Of a stretch of DNA of 64,000 nt, positions 23,538 to 34,406 are shown piece after piece. The stretch spans positions 102,589,759-102,653,758 of the forward strand of contig NC_080578.1 in NCBI RefSeq assembly GCF_029962835.1. Direction: 5' to 3'. The notes beneath the pieces are model-generated. The model was not told the origin of the DNA and did no database searches. It saw nothing but the letters and a program-made list of their open reading frames with translations. Each line of letters opens with the position of its first letter. The stretch's first letter is position 1. A program made the translations under genes and the position numbers. The DNA comes from Magnolia sinica (Eukaryota > Streptophyta > Magnoliopsida > Magnoliales > Magnoliaceae).

Positions 23538-23859
23538 ATGGAATTAAAAAATTAGGAACGGGAGATCTTGTGTGTTGTATTTTGTACTTATCTTGGGTGG
23601 GGTATATTGACGAAGGGACAGGATGTTGAAGTAAATCGATGGACAGTTGGATGGATGTGGTTGGTGGATTTTATATTGATTGGTTAGCTACAAAGACAGT
23701 TATTAGTTGCTACTGCAGTCTCTATAGTTAGAAGATTATTATGTGTGTGAATCATTCTATTGTCTTTTTCTTCTATTTGTGTAATTACCTGGCATATAAT
23801 ACAAGTAGATTACATACCCCACTCTCTCATACAATGAACAAAGGGGTTTAAAATTGTTA

Positions 23860-24107
23860 TTAAAATTCCGTCCTAAAATCTTACCGTTGGCAACATTAAT
23901 AAGCATTCATAACCGTTTCTAAAATGGTGCCTAAAATGTGACCGTTGGCACCAGAACGGTTTAAAACCGTTCCTAAAACGGTACCCAAAACAGTAATGAA
24001 CCAATCCTGATTTTCTGCTACGCTTCATTTAGGAATGGTATTAAACTGTTCCTGAAGAATTTAGGAACGGTTTAACACCGTTCCTAACTGACGATTTTGG
24101 TGTAGTG
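23860..24107. repeat. Right subterminal repeats of the Pack-CACTA
   Basis: Repeated AACGGTTT / AACCGTTCC inverted pairs end in GACGATTTTGGTGTAGTG. The same core motif AACGG is present just inside the left terminus, which supports both ends belonging to one element. Confidence 0.8.
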
Positions 24108-24110
24108 ATT

Positions 24111-24688
24111 ACTAGTACTACTAACGAATTGATATCACCAATATTTTCAATTGTGTAAATTTCAGGCATCACTTGTATTGCTAATGCATCGATATCACCA
24201 ATATCTTCGAGTGTGTAAATTCTAGGGGACGTGTGTATCACAAGTGTATCGGCGATATTTCAATAACATCACCAATCTAGAAATATCACATAAAAGTATT
24301 TTAAAAAGTCTATTTCAAATTTTTTTTAATGAGCGTATTATTGCATGCAGTTTTCAATTCTTCGTTGCTAATATTGATAATATCTCAATATTATCATTAT
24401 CACAACATGTGCGATATCAAGACTGCAATCTTTTGTTTCCTTTCCTGTTGTTGATTTCTTTCCAAATTATCACGAGTTATCAATATTCTACGGTATCAAT
24501 AGACATTTGGATGTAAGGTTGGAAGGTTAGATGGGATGAATGGGATGGCCAGAGTCCGTAACTTCCTGTACAATTGGTAAAACTCACCAACTTCCAGTAG
24601 AATAGGACTCCAACCGTTATTCTATTAAAAAATATATTAAAAAAACCATAAACACCTCGATCAGATCAAAAAAGAGAGATATAGAGAG
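24111..24688. other. Upstream region of the carboxylesterase pseudogene
   Basis: AT-rich. A degenerate direct repeat of about 65 bp lies at 24115-24245 ('atatcaccaatattttcaat', 'atatcaccaatatcttcgag'). A purine-rich leader (24668-24688) precedes the ATG at 24689. No obvious TATA box. Confidence 0.4.
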
Positions 24689-25673
24689 ATGGGAGATATT
24701 AGTGAGAGTTCAAACCTCGATGATCCGTACCATCTCTTCAAGATCGTTTTTAATGCAGAGGGTTCATTCACACGGCCCAACTCCATTCCTCGCTTACCTC
24801 CACAAGCTGAGGTGCAGCCACCCTACTACGTTCTCTCCAAAGTCATATCCCTTAATCCCTCCAACAACACATGGATTCGGATATTTCGCCCTCAGATTTT
24901 GAAACCTATGGCCCCTCTCCCCATCATTATCTATTTCCACGGTGGCCGTTTCATCATCGGCAGCGCTGCATCTGCTCCCTTCCGCGTGGCATGCGAGCAC
25001 ATGGCCAGTCTTATCCCTGCCATCGTCATTTCGGTCGAGTACCGACTAGCTCCCGAGCACCCTCTCCCCGCCGCGTACGATGATGCGATCGAGGCCGTCT
25101 GTTGGGTAAGATACCAGGCCATCTCCGATCTCCACCCCGACACGTGGATGGCCCCCGATCTCGCCGATTTCTCGCGTTGTTTTCTCATGGGCGCAAGCGC
25201 CGGCAGCAACATCGTCTACCACGTGGCCCTACGGGCGTTGGATCTGAACCCTCCGTTCAAGATTGCTGGGGCGATCGTGAACCAGCCCTTCTTCGGTGGG
25301 GTCTAGAGGACGGAATCGGAGCTGAGGATGGCCCAGGATCGGATCCTGCCCCTCCATTACAACGACCTGATGTGGCGCCTGTCCTTGCCGGGTGGGGCCG
25401 ACAGGGACCACGAGTTCTGCAACCCGATGACGCCCGGGTCCTACCACGATCGGGTCGGGTCTCTGCCACCGTGCTTGGTGAAGGGGTATGGCGGGGACCC
25501 GCTCGTGGACCGCCAGCGCGCTCGTAAAGATGCTGGAAGATCGTGGGGTCCGCGTGGTGGGCCAGTTCGATGAGGAAGGGTGCCATGGCGTTGAGTTCTT
25601 TGATCCACAGAAGGCCCAGGCCCACTTGATGGACGTTAAGGATTTCATCTCGTCAGTCAGCAGTGGGCTGTGA
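24689..25673 (+). pseudogene. Plant carboxylesterase (CXE, alpha/beta-hydrolase fold 3), one stop and one frameshift
   Basis: An intronless frame of about 327 codons, the normal size of plant CXE/GID1-type hydrolases, which cleave small esters or (in GID1) bind gibberellin. Seen in order: oxyanion-hole block YFHGGRF near residue 85 (family HGGGF; the third Gly is Arg here), EYRLAPEHPLPAAYDD, nucleophile block MGASAGSN near residue 168 (GxSxG), NQPFFGG, the Asp block DPLVDRQ and the His block GCHGVEFF. Thus all three catalytic positions are present in the sequence. A TAG at 25304-25306 replaces the usual Gln after FFGGV, and one base is missing near 25516-25522, so the His block is in another frame. 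The coding part is much more GC-rich than its surroundings. It is a recent pseudogene unless the two changes are sequence errors. Confidence 0.85.
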
Positions 25674-25844
25674 GTGTCCCTGCTTGAGGTCTGGTTGTCT
25701 AAGCACACCCCTCCGCACGTGCCAACCTGGCGCGCGTATGAGGCGTCTGAACCGTTCATGACATGCGCTGGACGTTGCAGAGGACAGTTGGCCTACGGCC
25801 ACACTCCGGTATCATAAGGATAGGATAGTTCTACAAAGATAAGG

Positions 25845-26320
25845 GGGAGCGGATTAGGGGTTACCCTTGCCGTGGGACCCACCTTGATGATTTGTTGTAT
25901 ATCCACGCTGTCCATCAGTTTCTCTAGCTCATTTTAGATGTGGTCCTAAAATATTAGGTAGATCCAAATCTTAGGTGGACCACACCAGAGGAAACAGTGG
26001 TGATTGAGGGACTCACCGTTAAATATTCCAGAAGGCCCATCGTGGAGATTTTCTCAATGTTTATTTGCCATCCAACCTTTTTATAATGTCAAGCAGTGAA
26101 AGGAAAATACAAACATCAGCTTGATCCAAAACTTTTGTGACCCACACAAAGTTTTTAATAGTCATTCATCACTGTTTCTAGTGGTGTGGTCCACTTGATA
26201 TTTTTACCTACGTAACGATTGGTATTACGTCTGAAAATGAGATTTAAAAACAAATGAACGGTATGGATATACGACAAATACATCAAGGTGGGCCCCACAT
26301 GGTAAGGGTAATCTGCTCCC
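25845..26320. mobile_element. MITE with imperfect terminal inverted repeats (Mutator-like class?)
   Basis: Left end GGGAGCGGATTAGGGGTTAC; right end …GTAAGGGTAATCTGCTCCC. Next inside come 'gtgggacccaccttgatga' and 'catcaaggtgggccccaca', again inverted. The direct repeat AAAGAT lies just outside both ends (25835-25840 and 26321-26326), perhaps the remains of a longer target duplication. The interior ('gatccaaaacttttgtgacc', 'gtggtgtggtccacttga') is shared with several other elements in the window. No coding capacity. Confidence 0.7.
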
Positions 26321-26464
26321 AAAGATTAGATAGGTTGCTGTCCACATTCAACGGTAACGTTGTGTTCCTAATTATGTTGTATTTGGAATGACTTGGAATT
26401 CAAATCACAGTTATATGTGAATTGAAATCCTCGTATGGGTTTAGTAGGCTGTAATTCGATTTTA

Positions 26465-27025
26465 TTTTTTTTTCAACAAAAAAGAGGCTATTTCATTAAT
26501 TGCTGAACAAAAGAGGCTATACAGCCTACACCACTCTGAAGGCCCTTCGGGCAGCCCCAGCTACAAAAATAAGCTGGGGGGCCTATCATACGGGGACGCA
26601 TAGCGGCCCTCTATGTACAGGAGAAAAAGCTCAAGAAAAACTGACAAAAAACCATATAGAAAAAAGACTGAAACTAGATGGCGCTGACTGTACCTAGCCC
26701 GACCCTATCTAGGAAAATCAAGCCATGCATGTGCCTTGGGAGAGAGGCCATGTGAACATGGAGAGAAGTAGCTTGACTGCCACTCCCTTCCCGGGCCATA
26801 CCGTCTGCCAGGCCGCTCCCTTCACGCAAAATATGGCTGAAGGAGAAAGCGTCGAACTGCAACAATCGCGAGATCCTAGCAATCCATGGCTTCCACCGCC
26901 AAGGGATGCTAGATTTCCCAAGGAGCAAATCCACAACCATTTTTGAATCCGATTCGACTGCCACCTTCTTCAGGCCCCTGTCTAAGCAAATAGACATCCC
27001 ATCAAAAATCGCTCGTAACTCATGT
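26465..27025 (-). mobile_element. L1-type LINE 3' end with RNase H-like domain, truncated
   Basis: On the minus strand the frame 26674-27111 shows an RNase H-like domain (RVT_3): GLKKVAVESDSKMVVDLL, FSHILREGSGLADGMA. Plant L1 elements end this way. The frame is followed by about 200 bases of 3' UTR and a poly-A (the T-run at 26465-26478 on the plus strand). The 5' part (endonuclease, reverse transcriptase) is absent, as in most LINE insertions. The first residues of the open frame read through a simple repeat and are not LINE sequence. Confidence 0.8.
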
Positions 27026-27034
27026 TGTAATTCG

Positions 27035-27125
27035 AATTGCATTGGAATTAAAATTTTATGTTGGTGCTTGTATTGCATTGGAATCTTTTTATGTTGGTGC
27101 TTGTATTGCATTGGAATCTCTTTAT
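27035..27125. repeat. Tandem repeat, unit about 38 bp, 2-3 copies
   Basis: The unit 'tatgttggtgcttgtattgc' plus 'attggaat…ttttta' occurs twice in full and once in part, next to the 5' break of the LINE fragment. Confidence 0.85.
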
Positions 27126-27155
27126 ATCTATGAGAACATGAAGTCGATTAACTAA

Positions 27156-27873
27156 GGGGTTGTTTAGGGTTTATATGGATGCCTGTAATTTTATTTACTT
27201 GTAAACATATTACACATTTAAAGAGTTTCAGGTGTAATCAGTTTACATGATATTCAGTTTGGCTTTTAATTAGTGATAATATGTTTACAGGTAAACAAAT
27301 TATGTGTTTGGCTAGCTTGTAAAGTCTTTACAATGAATAAAGTAAGTATTCACACCGAAGAGTTTAGACAGTAAACCTTTCAAAATCTACAAAAATTATG
27401 TAAGAAAAACTTGATTTTTTTTACTTTTTTTTTATTTTTATATAGAGCCTTTAGAGGGCATTAAAGCATGTCCACACTAAATGGATTTAATATTCTCCAC
27501 CCATCACAATGAGCCCCAAATGCAATCTAAAATTTGTTAATGGTACCACATTTGATAATGGATGAACTGTTTTTTTAGAGCTACCAGAGAGCATCAAGAG
27601 AAGTACATGATGGATAGATTAGATGTACCATACATATTACGGTGGGCCCCGTATATCATGAGTGTATATTTATCATTGTGTTCTAACATGTATAATGCAT
27701 TTTTAGTTGTAAATACTCCATGTTTCAAATTACAGCTAAAAGATGTTAAGCTTTAATCAGTTTAACGGCCGCGAAACCTTTACAGACAAATACATGAATC
27801 CAAAGAGCCCCTGTAATCATATTACCTATAATCCCTCTACAATTTATGAACTTTACGGGCATCCAACGACCCC
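27156..27873. mobile_element. DNA transposon or MITE with GGGGTTGTTT-type ends
   Basis: The left end reads GGGGTTGTTTAGGGTTTATA, with ATGGATGCCTGTAA just inside. The right end is …TTACGGGCATCCAACGACCCC, its imperfect inverted repeat. The flanks are TAA and TTA, compatible with a decayed 3-bp target site of the PIF/Harbinger kind, though hAT is not excluded. No coding capacity. Confidence 0.6.
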
Positions 27874-28262
27874 TTAAATCATCTTTAATATCCCAAATAA
27901 GTTTCAATCCTATTGCCTAGTGTGCCCACGTCACTGAGTTCTATTGGCCCCACCATTATGTATGTGTTATATCCAAACTGATGTCACACAAGCCTAAATG
28001 AAGGGAAAAGATAAATATCAACTAGACCCAAAACTTTTGTAGCCTATTAATGGTCAATCACCACTTTTTCATATGGTATGCTCCACCTGATAATTGGATT
28101 TGATTAATTTTTTAGATCATGTACTAAAATGATCAAAATAAATAAATAGATCACATGCTTCTTTTGAGGTCCCACACATGCCAATCTAATTAAATGCTTC
28201 TTGTGAAACTGCACAGCAAATACCATTCATAGCTTTGGCTTTATAAGTTTTCTTCTCTTAAT
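27874..28262. other. MITE relic
   Basis: Contains 'ggccccaccattatgtatgtg', 'acccaaaacttttgtagcc' and 'atggtatgctccacctgat', shared with other MITEs here, but no clear terminal repeats. Confidence 0.5.
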
Positions 28263-30209
28263 TATCAAAGGCAGTCCACATCTCTTTTGATTTTGGTTTG
28301 GTTACAGTTGTGCCATTTTCGAATCACATGTTCAATTGGTGGCACATATCCATTCTCAACTGTTTCCCAACTATCATGATCTAGATATTGTGGAAAATAG
28401 TGCATTCTTGCTTTCCAGTACACATAATTTGAACCATCAAATATAGAAGGTCTAGAGACTGATGCTCCCTCTCCTTTGGCCATAACTTTCAACTTCAGTC
28501 AAGATATCTCTCTAGGTTGTTAAACTCTTTTAAGAGGAACCCGCTCTGATACCAATTAAAATTGCGGTTTAGACCACTACTATTAAAGAATGAATGTATG
28601 GCTAAGGTCCTAGAGGGGGTGAATAGGACTTTTTAATAATTATGCCATTTTCAAATCCTTATTGCATAGCTTAAACTAATCTCTAGTTAAACTAAGTAAG
28701 GTAATCTAACTCTATAGGCTTCTAAGCCAATAGAGGATCCAATCTCATAGATTTCTAAAAATGTATCAAGCAACTAGTCTATAGCATGGTGAACATGTGT
28801 GAATGGAATATGTTACTTATTAATCCTAAGAATTTATCTTATCACGCATACATATCTAAGCATTCAAACATATAAACATGAATCAAACAGATGCACAAAT
28901 GTCAATCCCAAACAAAAGCATGTATAGTGGTTCGGCTATGTGCCTACTCCACTCCCGACGGACTCACTCTCTCCTAGAATGTACCGAATTTCACTATGAA
29001 AAGGTTTTAAATCAGGTTTACCTCAAACCTTTACAACTTACACAATGTATTGCCTACACAAGACAATCATATATACCTACACAAGGCATTAGGTCCTACA
29101 CAAAGACGTTATACGTACTCTCCCATCGGAGGCCTACAAAAGGTCTTAGTGAGTTTGAGAAACAAACTCTGAAACCAAATCCTATACAAGGAAGATGTTT
29201 CAAATTCTTTGGACTCTTATACTTACTTATAAGTGGGTGAGCCCTTCTTGTTGCACTTCTTGGGTTGCTGGATCTCTGCTCTCTTATGCTTCAACCAGCT
29301 CCCTAATGCTCCCCCGATCATGTTATTGTTTTTTTGTCAAGGTTTCAACTCCACGATCAATTTCCTTACATTGGGTGTTTCGGTAAGGTTGTCAAGGTGA
29401 TGGGAGTGGGTTGAATCTCCTATAACTAGGTGGTAAGTGAATTTCCCAAGGAATTCAACTGATGGATGCTCTAGAGTATCATGGAGACTATGAATATATC
29501 AATAAGTTTGGTCTCAATGCTCTAGAGAAAGCTCAAGATCATGTTCTTCACTAATAGGAGGTTTGAATGCTCATTAAGGTGAGGAATCACAATGATAAGA
29601 ATATGAATATCATAGGAATAGAGTCTAGGATGATTTGGTTAAGCTTGGGATGCACTAGGGACTTTAAAATGCCTTAATTCATGATTTCTACAAAGGTCTG
29701 AATGCTCCTTTTATAAGAAAACGGTTGCAACGGATCCATAACGGATATATTTCGGTCCTACCGAGAGGTCCTTCTATCGGACCGAATTAATGTTCCGTCG
29801 GACCGAATAAGGTCCTCAGGTTGCTAGACAGTTTTGGTTACTTTCAATCGGACCGAGGCTATCTTCAGTTGCAGTTGATCAGATCAAATTTCAGCTCGGT
29901 CGAACCGAATTAACTCCAAACCTTGCTGGACAGTTTTGGTCACCTTCGGTCAGACCGAGGCTGTCTTCGGTTGCACTCGGTCAAACCGAATTAACTCTGA
30001 ATCTTGCTAGACAATTTTGGGTTGTTTCAGTCGAACCGAAGGGTACTTCGGTTGGACCAAAGATGACATTCGGTCGGACCGAGTCTAACTGAATAGATAC
30101 CAGATTTTCTTGTTAAGTTTTTGTCATGTAATAGCCATGTTCGATCGGACCGATGCTATGATATGTCGAATAGAAGGTTGTTATTTTTCAATGTTTATTT
30201 CAACAACAT
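28263..30209 (-). mobile_element. Ty1/copia retrotransposon 5' end: LTR, primer-binding site and start of gag
   Basis: On the minus strand TGGTATCAGAGC (28543-28554) is the standard primer-binding site for initiator tRNA-Met. The LTR lies to its right, from about 28563 to perhaps 30209 (…CAACA). gag begins at 28492 and is cut at about 28265. The LTR is long (about 1.65 kb) and has many copies of TCGGTCGGACCGA-like palindromic motifs between 29750 and 30150. The rest of the element and its second LTR are not in this place. Confidence 0.75.
28265..28492 (-). pseudogene. copia gag N-terminal fragment
   Basis: The frame from ATG 28492 reads SRPSIFDGSNYVYWKARMHY and DSWETVENGYVPP, the hallmark start of copia gag polyproteins (DUF4219/UBN2 type: '(P)xFDGxNYxxWKxRM', 'WxxVExG'). 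It stops after 75 residues at the truncation. About 50 bases separate the primer-binding site from the ATG, the normal arrangement. Confidence 0.85.
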
Positions 30210-30449
30210 GAAACCTCTAAGGCCAAATATAAGGAGATAGGCAATATGAACTTTATGGCTTAAGGGATGATCTAAATAAGGTTTCCTATTTGGGTCAGGA
30301 TCATTTAAAGGGTATACGTGTGTTTTATTTTCAGAGTTGGAATCATAGGAGCATCTTTTTACCCTGTGAGTGTTTCTTGATGCTTCTACTCTAGTTGCGT
30401 CTTCAGTCTTCATTTTTCAAGGGGCTCACCCGACTACTTGACACAACGA

Positions 30450-30725
30450 TTCACATGGTTAACAAACTAGTGTGCAGGAAAGGGTGTACTAACAGAGGTG
30501 AGTCGTCGGTTTCAGCCTTTCCTTCCCTCTGATGAAGTTGGTGATGAACACATTGCTGAGTTGAGTGAATGAACTGATGGATCATGGCTTCAGCTGTCGA
30601 AACCACTTCCAGGCTGTTCCAGTTAAGGTTACAGAGAAGGCTCGGCACATTACCGCTATTCACGCACCCTGAAGCTCCATCCACGCCTTGAAAGATTTCA
30701 GATGTTCGGTCGAATTAGCGGCTCC
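30450..30725 (-). pseudogene. Ty3/gypsy gag fragment, decayed
   Basis: Read on the minus strand in one frame, the segment shows AVMCRAFSVTLTGTAWKWF, then QLSNVFITNFIRGKERLK, the Retrotrans_gag core of plant gypsy elements. In-frame stops (one near AVMC, one after RQLKP, one after TTHLC) disable it. A longer open frame on the same strand (30451-30684) is in the wrong register. The LTR to its right (31347-32110) has the same orientation and probably belongs to the same element. Confidence 0.75.
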
Positions 30726-30946
30726 GAAGGGGCAATCTGTGGCATCCGAAATCTGGGTGGGAGTCGAGCGTACATGATGTCAGCGGTGGATGGTGGCTCG
30801 ATCTCCTCCAACATGGCTTATATTAAGGTCGGAGCACGCGCATGGTAGGCTTGTCGTATGCCACCGATCTAACCTCATAGCTCGTTGAGCTTGGCCTCCC
30901 AGAGATCTTTGCTTTTGGCTACTATCTCAGCAATTTTATCCTCTTA

Positions 30947-31843
30947 TGAGGTTGATGGTATTCGTGGCTCTTCAGGATTTGCATATTGCATTTGCATCAT
31001 CGGCATCTAATATTTAGTTCTCTATGATTTCGCATGTGTATAGTCGATCCGCATTGCATATTCTGATATTGTGTGACTTATGGGCTTACTAGCATGTTTC
31101 CACATTACTCTGATATTTATATGCTTAGCACTTATCTTGTGCACGCACTTTCACCATCCTCTAATCTTTCTATAAGCTTATGCATGATAGATGTATGCAT
31201 GTAGCGTTAGGTTGCAACAGCGTTGAGCTTGGAGCGTGCAGCTGCCTTCTGGAGCTTTGATTTCGATATATGTATATCCTTTTCAGCACTATATTCAAAT
31301 GTTTATATTAGTGGATATGTGATGATGATGTTGATGATAGCCTCCTTGGACCACTTGGGACCTGTGAGGTAAGACAAAGACGATGACCATGGCTGCTGTA
31401 GGGAACCCTCTAATGCCAAAATAAGAAAGGCAAGCTAGGTCTAATAAGACAAAAACATCATCATCACATATCCACTAATATAAACATTAATTTGAACATA
31501 GTGGTGAAAGGAAAATACATATATCGAAATCAAAGCTCGAGAAGACAGCTACACGCTCCAAGCTCAACGCTGCTGCAACCTAACGCCACATGCACGCATC
31601 TATCGTGCATAAGCTTATAGAAAGCTTAGAGGGTGGTGAAAGTGTGTGCACAAGATAAGTGCCAAGCATATAAATATCAGAGTAATGTGGAAACATGCTA
31701 CTAAGCTCATAAGTCACACAGTATCAGAATATGTAATGTGGATCGGCTATATACATGCGGAATCATAAAGAACTAAATATCAGATGTCGATGATGCAAAT
31801 GCAATATGCAAACCTTGAAGAGCCACGAATACCATCAACCTCA
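30947..31843. repeat. Large inverted repeat, arms about 390 bp, spacer about 120 bp
   Basis: 30947-31332 and 31452-31843 are reverse complements with few differences, for example 'ggttgatggtattcgtggct' against 'agccacgaataccatcaacc', and 'cttggagcgtgcagctgcc' against a nearly matching right-arm segment. A third single copy of part of the arm lies at 46779-46985. The spacer (31347-31440) is repeated in direct order at 31856-31950. The sequence is LTR-derived. Confidence 0.85.
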
Positions 31844-32600
31844 TCTAGGTCATCCTTGGACCACTTGGGAGCTGTGAGGTAAGACAAAGACGATGACCAT
31901 GGCTGCTGTAGGGAACCCTCTGATGCCAAAGTCAGAATGGCAAGCTAGGTCTAGGAGGACATAAGGTTTTGGGGTGTGAGATTGTGCGTACCTTTCACCA
32001 TTGGAAGTGCTCCTATTTATAGGTGAGGAATGGCGGTGACATAGAGGGTAATTTTTCGGTTTAGTGGGAAGGTATTGTAGAGGGATTCAAATCCCGAACA
32101 TGTCATGAGGATCTCCTAAGATCCTCGGCTAAGATCTCGGGCGTATCCGTATTGCAGTCGCCTTCTTAGATCATCGGTTGGGATCTCGAGTAGATACAGT
32201 TCAAACCAGGTCGGAACTAGTAGAAGAGGGATTATGCCAACCTGACTCCTTTGGCAAGTAGCAGTCGAGTCATTCCTTAGTATCGAGTAAGTTACCAACC
32301 TGCCGACCTTCCTCTGGGGCATGTAGCTGTGCACTAGTGCCAAGCTCTTTTCCTTAGTAATCCACAGATGGGATATCGATGATGACCATCCTCTTTGTCT
32401 TGTCGTACAATGGAGATTGTACCCCAAGAGTCTTTGCCAAGAGATGTTCCAAGCACCAGCTCGAAAATGCATGGGTCCGTGGACAGACTCGACATCTAGA
32501 AGGGTTCGATGTCGGTTGGAAACAGAGAGATTCTTTCTATTGATAGTCGACCACAAGCTTGTTCCGTGAAATGTAACAAAGTGTCTTTCTTTGGCCATTA
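31844..32600 (-). mobile_element. gypsy-type LTR relic, minus orientation
   Basis: Contains a TATA motif on the minus strand (32014-32021, TATAAATA) followed leftward by leader-like sequence, and the block 'ggctgctgtagggaaccctc' that recurs at 31400. A 160-codon open frame on the minus strand (32116-32598) has no recognisable protein character and is probably chance within the LTR. Ends not defined. Confidence 0.5.
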
Positions 32601-32689
32601 AGGAGCTCCTTGGCTATGCGTTGTGCATGTATATCCAAGCTAGTTTTTCCTTGGTGGCTAATCTGTTTTTACCCATAACACTACATAAC

Positions 32690-33320
32690 CCAACTTTTAA
32701 TGTGTGGAGCTACTTTGGCCACACAATGATTTATGCTTTAGATCCACAATGTCTATCAATTTTTAAATATCATTTTAAAGCATGAGCTCAAAAATGAGGC
32801 ACATCCAAAGCTCAAGCGGACCACACCACAAAAATCAACAGGGACTAAATTTAAAATCTTCTTAGGGTCTACTATGAGGTTTTTATTCCATCTAACCTCT
32901 TTATGAGATCACACCGACTCCAATGAAGGTAAAACACAGATATCAGCTTTATCATAGCCTTACGTGGATCTAAGAAGTTTTTAACAGTAGGCATCCAATT
33001 CCCACTGTTTCTGTAGTGTGGGCCACTTGAGATGTGAATATGCCTTGTTTTTTGTCTCATTCACTAAATGGTATGGAAATGGATGTACCGTATGGATCCT
33101 ATACATACACCGTGATGGGGTCTATGAAAGTTTCAAGTTTCGCATGTCAATATTTACGATTTTCTTCCATCCACCTATGATGTGCTACACTACTATACAA
33201 GCAATGGAATTTCTTAACGCTAGTGGAATTTCACCACCTATGGTTACTCAAACCCTCGACCGATTGTTGAAACTCCTGAGAGTCTACCACCCGGGCAAGA
33301 GTAAAATTTTATAAATTTGC
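32690..33320. mobile_element. MITE relic of the 'accacaccac / gtgggccacttga' class
   Basis: Inner blocks 'caaagctcaagcggaccaca' (32805) and 'gtagtgtgggccacttgaga' (33012) occupy the same relative places as in the elements at 25845 and 33770. Termini are too decayed to set. Confidence 0.5.
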
Positions 33321-33769
33321 CATGTATTAAATAAGCCTTATGGTTGGCCCTAACAAAGTTTCAACAGTATTTTGTACAATCCCCGCATTATGTGGTATGA
33401 TACACTTGGGCTTTGGCTCCATAGTTGTCTTTTAAAAAAAATTTAAAAATTAAAAAACAAAAAAGAAAAAACAAAGAAAGAGAAAATAGCGTCTTGAGAC
33501 GTCTGCCTCATTAGAAAGTTTTCAACCATATGAATTCATTTGGACCGTTCATAGAACTCGAGCGCTACGATTCTAAGCATCTGGTCTTAGCACGACACGT
33601 ACCACACCAACCAGATCAGTGGTGTATGGTACACCAGCCAATCGGTTTCGGAGGTATACGGTACACGACACGCTGCTATACGGTTGATGCGTTGATGTCA
33701 TCAAGTTTTGTGGGTCCCATCATGAGATATGTGTTATATCATTTGAACCGTCCGTACATGGATGAACAT
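33321..33769. other. Short intergenic stretch, MITE fragments
   Basis: A-rich run at 33430-33485, then 'gtgggtcccatcatgagata' style sequence. No gene. Confidence 0.4.
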
Positions 33770-34292
33770 GGATCGGCTACTCCCCTGACACCAGCCCTGT
33801 GGCTGATGGTCTTCTCTGTGGGCCCCACCATGATGTATGTGTTTCATCCATTCTGTTCATCCATTTTTACATATCATTTTAGGGCTTATACGAAAAATGA
33901 GAGGGATATAAATCTCAAGTGCACCACACCACAGGAAAACAATAGTGATTGGATATTCACCATTAAAATACCCCTGGGCCCACTGTACTGTTTATTTGAC
34001 ATCCAATCTGTTGATTAGGTCATACAGACCCAGATGAAGGGAAAAAGAAAAAGATCAGCTTGATCCAAAACTTTTATGGCCCCCAAAAAGTTTTTAATGG
34101 TAGATGTTCATTAAACACTGTTTCCTATAATGTGGTCCAATTGAGTTTGTAATATACCTCTTTTTTTGTCTCATTATATAAAATGATCTAGAAAAATAGA
34201 TGGACGGCATGGATGAAACACATACTTTATGGTAGGGGCCACAGAGCACAGACCATCAGCCATTGGCAGGTGGCAGGGGGAGTAGCCAATCC
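33770..34292. mobile_element. MITE with GGATTGGCTACTCCCCCTG-type terminal repeats
   Basis: Left end GGATCGGCTACTCCCCTGAC; right end …CAGGGGGAGTAGCCAATCC. The next 35 bases are also inverted ('ggctgatggtcttctctgtg' and its complement near 34245). The interior is the shared MITE core. The same terminus class appears inside both hAT copies (10460, 13795) and in the foldback loop near 18900. Confidence 0.8.
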
Positions 34293-34406
34293 GTTTCCGT
34301 TGTGGATATACTAAATACATCAGGTCCGTGTAACTTTGATATCATTTGAACCGTCCGTCCAACTCGGAGGTGGAGGAGATGGAACGGTCGTCTTAGTACG
34401 ACACAT

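Larger units (their letters stand above)
16476..24107. mobile_element. Pack-CACTA: transposase-less CACTA element carrying host gene fragments
   Basis: The left end reads CACTACACCAAAATTGC at 16476 and the right end GACGATTTTGGTGTAGTG at 24090-24107. The first 14 bases (CACTACACCAAAAT) are identical as inverted repeats. Immediately outside, both sides read ATT (16473-16475 and 24108-24110), the 3-bp target duplication expected for CACTA elements. Both subterminal zones carry the same AACGG / CCGTT motifs (16500-16565; 23880-24085). Inside I find no transposase or TNP1-like frame. I do find fragments of at least five unrelated host genes, several with AG/GT borders and disabling changes, and a nested foldback element. 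The element is 7632 bp. Known Pack-CACTA elements of soybean, grasses and other plants have this structure. Confidence 0.85.

Noticed and set aside
25229-25759. 176-codon open frame on the minus strand opposite the carboxylesterase
   Set aside because: It is the antisense of a GC-rich coding region with clear hydrolase motifs on the plus strand; no recognisable protein of its own.
32116-32598. 160-codon open frame on the minus strand
   Set aside because: Composition is not protein-like in a recognisable way and it overlaps LTR-type sequence with a TATA motif; treated as chance.
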